From Strix aluco (lineage: Eukaryota; Chordata; Aves; Strigiformes; Strigidae): 64,000 nucleotides of DNA. The stretch is taken from assembly GCF_031877795.1 (NCBI RefSeq), contig NC_133971.1, forward strand, positions 14,424,325 through 14,488,324. Direction: 5' to 3'. The notes under the pieces are model-generated. The model had not been told where the DNA came from. It did no database searches and saw only the letters and a program-made list of their open reading frames with translations. Shown piece by piece: positions 60,527 to 64,000 of this stretch. A program made the position numbers and the translations under genes. Each line of letters begins with the position of its first letter. Positions within the stretch are counted from its first letter, which is position 1.

Positions 60527-60860
60527 TGTGGTGGTTTAGTCCCTGCCGGGGTCTGAGACCACGCGGCCGCTGCCCCTCCCCCACAAAGGGAGTGAAATAC
60601 AAAGCCCTGGGGCTGAGATAAGGAGAGGTTTAATACAACAGTGCAACAGCAACAAAACAAATAACAACAATAACAACAACAATAACAGTAATAACAATGA
60701 ACAGAGCAAGATATTTACCGATACAGCAGTGAGAGCAGAGAGAGATGGCATAACACACATGTTCACCGATTCTCCCGCGCTTCAGCGCCCGGAGGTGACG
60801 TCAGCATGGTATTGAATAATCCGGCTAGAGCTTCCCCCCACTGCTAGCTAAACCAGGACA
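60527..60860 (-). repeat. 3' LTR of the ERV-L-like provirus
   Basis: A 334-bp LTR bounded by TG...CA. On the minus strand it starts TGTCCTGGTTTAGCTAGC at 60,860 and ends ...CACCACA at 60,527; the ends form an imperfect inverted repeat (TGTCCTGGTTTAG against TGTGGTGGTTTAG). A perfect CRE palindrome TGACGTCA lies at 60,796-60,803. An AAC-rich microsatellite-like tract occupies about 60,650-60,705. An ATTAAA on the minus strand near 60,634 could act as poly(A) signal. The left flanking five bases are AACCC; the matching duplication would be outside the window. Confidence 0.9.
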
Positions 60861-60880
60861 TAATCCACCCCTTTATTCTA
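60861..60880 (-). other. Polypurine tract of the provirus
   Basis: On the minus strand the bases just upstream of the 3' LTR read AATAAAGGGGTGGATTA, a purine-rich primer site for plus-strand DNA synthesis. Its position directly at the LTR edge confirms that 60,860 is the LTR start and that the element is antisense to SLC30A5. Confidence 0.8.
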
Positions 60881-60969
60881 TACTATCTGCGTCACGTCCG
60901 GCTGCCATTTAGCAATTAGCAATAACAAAGAAAAATTAATAAAAGCACAGTATAATTCACGGTGTGTTT

Positions 60970-62208
60970 TCACCCACAATCAAGTGGTACGCATTGGACC
61001 TCTCCATCCTTCTGCATCACCCACCAGGTGCACCCAGGTCCTTGAGCAAAAACAATCCCGTGGATGGGTTTGCCTTTGCCCGGCACAGGACTAACCCAGA
61101 CCATTTTTCCCAGCAGGTCCCTCATGCGCAGAAGTTTTGACTGAGCCGGGCCAGCTCGATTGGCAGATCCTCTTGTGTTCACTAACCAAGTGGCCTTTGT
61201 CAGATGTGTGTCCCAGTGTTTGAAGGTTCCACCCCTCATTGCTCTCAATGTAGTTTTTAACAGTCCATTGTAGCGCTCGATCTTCCCAGAGGCTGGTGCG
61301 TGGTAGGGGATGTGGTAGACCCACTCAATGCCGTGTTCTTCTGCCCAGGCATCTATGAGGTTATTTTGGAAGTGAGTCCCATTGTCTGACTCAATCCTCT
61401 CTGGGGTGCCGTGTCGCCACAGGACTCGGTCTTCAAGGCCCAGGATGGTGTTCCGGGCGGTGGCGTGGGACACCGGATAAATTTCGAGCCACCCAGTGGT
61501 TGCTTCCACCATTGTGAGCACGTGGCGCTTGCCTCGGCGGGTCTGTGGCAGTGTGATGTAGTCGATCTGCCAGGCCTCTGCATATTTATATTTCATCCAT
61601 CGATGTTCATTCCGCTGGGGCTTCACCCGTTTGGCTTGTTTGATCGCAGCACACATCTCACATCCGTGGATGATCTCTGCAATGGTGTCAATGGTGAGGT
61701 CCACCCCTCGATCTCGAGCCCACCTGTATGTTGCATCTCTGCCTTGGTGGCCCGAGGTCTCATGGGCCCACCGGGCTATGAACAGTTCACCTTTACGCTG
61801 CCAGTCCAAGTCCACCTGAGCCACTTCGATCTTAGCAGCCTGGTCTGCCTGCTGGTTGTGTTGATGTTCATCAGTGGCCCGACTCTTGGGTATATGGGCG
61901 TCCACATGGCGCACCTTCACAACGAGGTTCTCCACCCGGGCTGCAATATCCTGCCATACTTCAGCAGCCCAGATGGGTCTGCCCTTGCGTTGCCACTTGT
62001 TCTGTTTCCATTGCTGCAACCACATCCACGAGGCACTTGCCACCACCCACGAGTCACTGTAGAGATAGAGCCTAGGCCACTTCTCTCGCTCAGCAATCTC
62101 TAAAGCCAAGTGGGTGGCTTTCACCTCTGCGAACTGGCTCAATTCACCTTGTCCCTCAACAGCTTCAGTGGTTTCTCGTGTGGGATGCCACACTGCAGCC
62201 TTCCATCG
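60970..62208 (-). pseudogene. pol: ERV-L-like pol: RNase H C-terminus and integrase (open frame)
   Basis: An uninterrupted 407-codon frame from the ATG at 62,193, in frame with coding sequence upstream of a TGA at 62,211. The first 120 residues are the RNase H C-terminal part, with E23 (FAEVKA), D47 (YSDSW) and D117 (QQADQ) as three of the four acidic catalytic residues. The integrase follows: the zinc motif with H144, H149, C178 and C181, then the catalytic core with D211 (QIDY), D270 (ESDNGTHF) and E306 (GKIERYN). The last two are 35 residues apart, the classic DX35E spacing. A C-terminal region ends in a stop at 60,972-60,970. All integrase signature residues are intact. Because the upstream pol frame is broken, it is not expected to be made as a normal polyprotein product. 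Confidence 0.93.
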
Positions 62209-62955
62209 TCAATGTTTTCCCACAATGTGACAAGACCCATCAGTGAACAGGGCATATCGCTTCTCCTCCTCTGGCAGCTCGTTATATGGTGGGGCCTCCT
62301 CAGCACGTTTCACCTCCTGTTCTGGTGACATCCCAGAGTCTTTGCTCTCTGGCCAGTTTATGATCACTTCCACCAATCCTGGGCAGTCGAGGTTCCCTAT
62401 TCGAGCCCGTTGTGTTATCAACACAACCCATTTACTCCACGTGGCATCTGTTGCATGATGTGTGGAGGAAACCTTTCCTTTGAACATCCATCCCAGCGCC
62501 AGCAGTCGGAGTGCCAGGAGGAGCTGTGTCTCAGTGCCGACCACTTCTGAGGCAGCTCGAATTCCTTCGTACGCTGCCAGTATCTCCTTGTCAGTCAGGG
62601 TATAGTTAGCTTCAGAGCCTTTGTATCCCCGGCTCCAAAAGCCTAGAGGTCAGCCTCGGGATTCCCCGTGTGCTCTCTGCCAAAGGCTCCAGGAAGGGCC
62701 ACTCTCCCCGGCTGGGGTGTAGAGCACATTCTTAATCTCCTGCCCTGTCCGGACTGGCCCGAGGGCCACTGCCTGGGTAATCTGCTTAATTTGTTCAAAG
62801 GCTTGTTGTTGCTCTGGGCCCTATTTAAAATCATTCTTCTTGCGGGTTACGTGGTAGAGAGGGCTCACAATCAGGCTGTAGTTTGGGATGTGCATCCTCC
62901 AGAACCCCACAGCGCCCAGGAAGGACTGAGTCTCCTTTTTAGTGGTTGGTGGGGC
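62209..62955 (-). pseudogene. pol: ERV-L-like pol: RT connection and start of RNase H, broken
   Basis: Continues the polymerase after a one-base shift near 62,955. The thumb/connection region shows FLGAVGFWR and a KQITQAVALG block. The RNase H start is marked by LFTDGSC, the first catalytic Asp, just before the TGA at 62,211. In-frame stops are TAG at 62,823-62,821, TGA at 62,652-62,650 and TGA at 62,211-62,209. The last lies only a few residues into RNase H and is in frame with the long integrase frame that follows. Confidence 0.88.
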
Positions 62956-63595
62956 CGTGGGTGTTAATCTTGTTTATCACCTCCATTGGGATGTGGCGAC
63001 GCCCATCTTGCCATTTTATTCCTAGGAATTGAATCTCCCTTCCAGGCCCCTTAACCTTCTGTCGCTTGATGGCAAAACCGGCCTTCAGGAGGATTTCAAT
63101 TATCTTCTTTCCTTTTCCAAAGACTTCCTCAGCTGTGTCCCCCCATACAATGATATCGTCAATGAACTGCAGGTGTTCTGGAGTCCCACCTTTCTCCAGT
63201 GCAGTATGGACCAGTCTATGGCAAATGGTGGAGCTGTGTTTCCACCCCTGGGGCAATCGTTTCCAGGTGTACTGGATACCCCTTCAAGTGAACGCAAACT
63301 GTGGCCTGCACTCTGGTGCTGTCGGAATGGAGAAGAACGCGTTAGCGATGTCAATTGTGGCGTACCACTTGGCTGCCTTTGACTCCAGCTCATACTGGAG
63401 CTCTAGCATGTCCGGCACTGCAGCACTCATCGCTGGCGTAACTTCATTCAGGCCATGGTAGTCCACAGTCAGTCTCCATTCACCATTCGGTTTTCTCACT
63501 GGCCATATAGGGCTGTTGAAAGGTGAGTGAGTCTTGCTGATCACCTCCTGGCTTTCTAGTCGACGGATCAGCTGATGGATGGGGACCAGGGAATC
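62956..63595 (-). pseudogene. pol: ERV-L-like pol: reverse transcriptase fingers and palm
   Basis: Core reverse transcriptase. Motifs in order are WPVRKPNGEWRLTVDY near 63,515, then ATIDIANAFFSIP with the first catalytic Asp near 63,355. An in-frame TGA follows at 63,286-63,284. LPQGW comes next near 63,250, and FIDDI near 63,167, the catalytic Asp pair with F in place of the more common Y. FLGIKW follows near 63,030. A one-base shift near 62,955 moves the continuation to another frame. Confidence 0.92.
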
Positions 63596-64000
63596 TCAGT
63601 TAGTGCGGTACTGCCACCGGTGCACCGTCTTGGTGGCAGTTGGCACTCGCTGCTCTTCAACCTTAAGCAACCCCACCACCGAGGGGTCCTCTGAGAGGCC
63701 GGGTAACGTGGACAATTGCTCAACCTCCTCCAGGGCAGCTACACCAAAGGCCCACCGGTACCCTTTTGGGTCTTTAAAGTACCCTCTCCTGAGGTAGTCT
63801 ATACCTAGGATGCACGGGGCATCTGGGCCAGTCACAATGGGGTGCTTATGCCAGTCCTTCCCAGTTAAGCTTACTTCAGCTTCTAACAGGGTCAGCTGTT
63901 GGGATCCCCCTGTCACTCCGGAGATGCAGATGGGTTCAACCCCACTGTGGCTTGATGGCATCAGAGTGCACTGTGCGCCAGTGTCTACCAAGGCCTTATA
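63596..64000 (-). pseudogene. pro: ERV-L-like aspartic protease region (partial)
   Basis: A minus-strand frame entering from the window edge. Residues VDTGAQ near 63,985 are the catalytic D-T-G motif of a retroviral aspartic protease, and ILGIDYLRRG near 63,810 is the second conserved block. The frame then runs through a linker to a TGA at 63,598-63,596, after which the same frame continues into reverse transcriptase. Protease and RT are therefore in one frame, apart from that stop. The N-terminal side lies outside the window. Confidence 0.88.

Larger units (their letters stand above)
60527..64000 (-). mobile_element. ERV-L-like (class III) provirus, antisense, 5' part outside window
   Basis: Endogenous retrovirus read from right to left: protease, reverse transcriptase, RNase H, integrase, polypurine tract and 3' LTR. 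Assignment to the ERV-L group rests on the pol motifs, the domain order, and the absence of any env between integrase and LTR (only about 110 bp). Gag, the primer binding site and the 5' LTR would lie beyond 64,000. The pol frame is disrupted by stops at 63,598-63,596, 63,286-63,284, 62,823-62,821, 62,652-62,650 and 62,211-62,209 and by a one-base shift near 62,955, so the element is defective. It sits in SLC30A5 intron 6 in antisense orientation. Confidence 0.92.

Noticed and set aside
60536-60766. A frame encoding a poly-leucine stretch that looks like a signal peptide or membrane helix
   Set aside because: It is the translation of the AAC-rich tract inside the provirus LTR. It is not a gene.
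60861-60969. Search for an env or dUTPase gene between integrase and 3' LTR
   Set aside because: Only about 110 bp separate the integrase stop and the LTR, so neither fits. This agrees with an env-less ERV-L-like layout.
61411-62103. A 230-codon plus-strand frame
   Set aside because: It is the reverse-strand shadow of the integrase/RNase H frame, which has clear catalytic motifs on the minus strand.

Overview
The window is vertebrate nuclear DNA from a bird. The evidence is CR1 LINE copies with the CR1-type 3' end, class III (ERV-L-like) endogenous retrovirus sequence with LTR types typical of birds, and one interrupted vertebrate gene with GT-AG introns. The species cannot be named from sequence alone. 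The gene's human counterpart lies on 5q13, a region I recall as corresponding to the avian Z chromosome, so Z linkage is a plausible inference and not something seen here.

Layout. Positions 1-50,350 are gene-poor. They hold one fairly young, 5'-truncated CR1 LINE (about 650-3,219, plus strand), one roughly 1 kb retroviral LTR (about 42,938-43,926), small low-complexity tracts, GC-rich patches, and several AT-rich blocks that could be conserved regulatory elements. I found no protein-coding gene, tRNA or rRNA there. Positions 50,360-51,220 are a CpG island with the promoter and first coding exon of SLC30A5 (zinc transporter ZnT5). From there to the right edge everything lies inside that gene. 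Coding exons 1-6 (50,838-59,695) encode the first 175 residues; the remaining exons are beyond the window.

Intron contents. Intron 1 is largely a GC-rich minisatellite with units of about 41 bp, G-rich on the sense strand. Intron 2 carries an antisense CR1 fragment. Intron 4 carries an antisense solo ERV-L-type LTR with a visible 5-bp target duplication (ATTAG). Intron 6 carries a short antisense CR1 tail and an antisense ERV-L-like provirus. Its 3' LTR (60,527-60,860), polypurine tract, integrase, RNase H, reverse transcriptase and protease regions are readable; its 5' part is cut off by the window edge. The pol region is broken by five in-frame stops and one frameshift, but the RNase H C-terminus plus integrase remains one 407-codon open frame. 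There is no room for an env gene between integrase and LTR.

I found no new biological system. The most interesting items are the G-rich sense-strand minisatellite just downstream of the SLC30A5 promoter, the uniformly antisense transposon insertions in the gene, an upstream ORF in the likely 5' leader, the long integrase frame, and candidate conserved non-coding blocks in the upstream gene desert.
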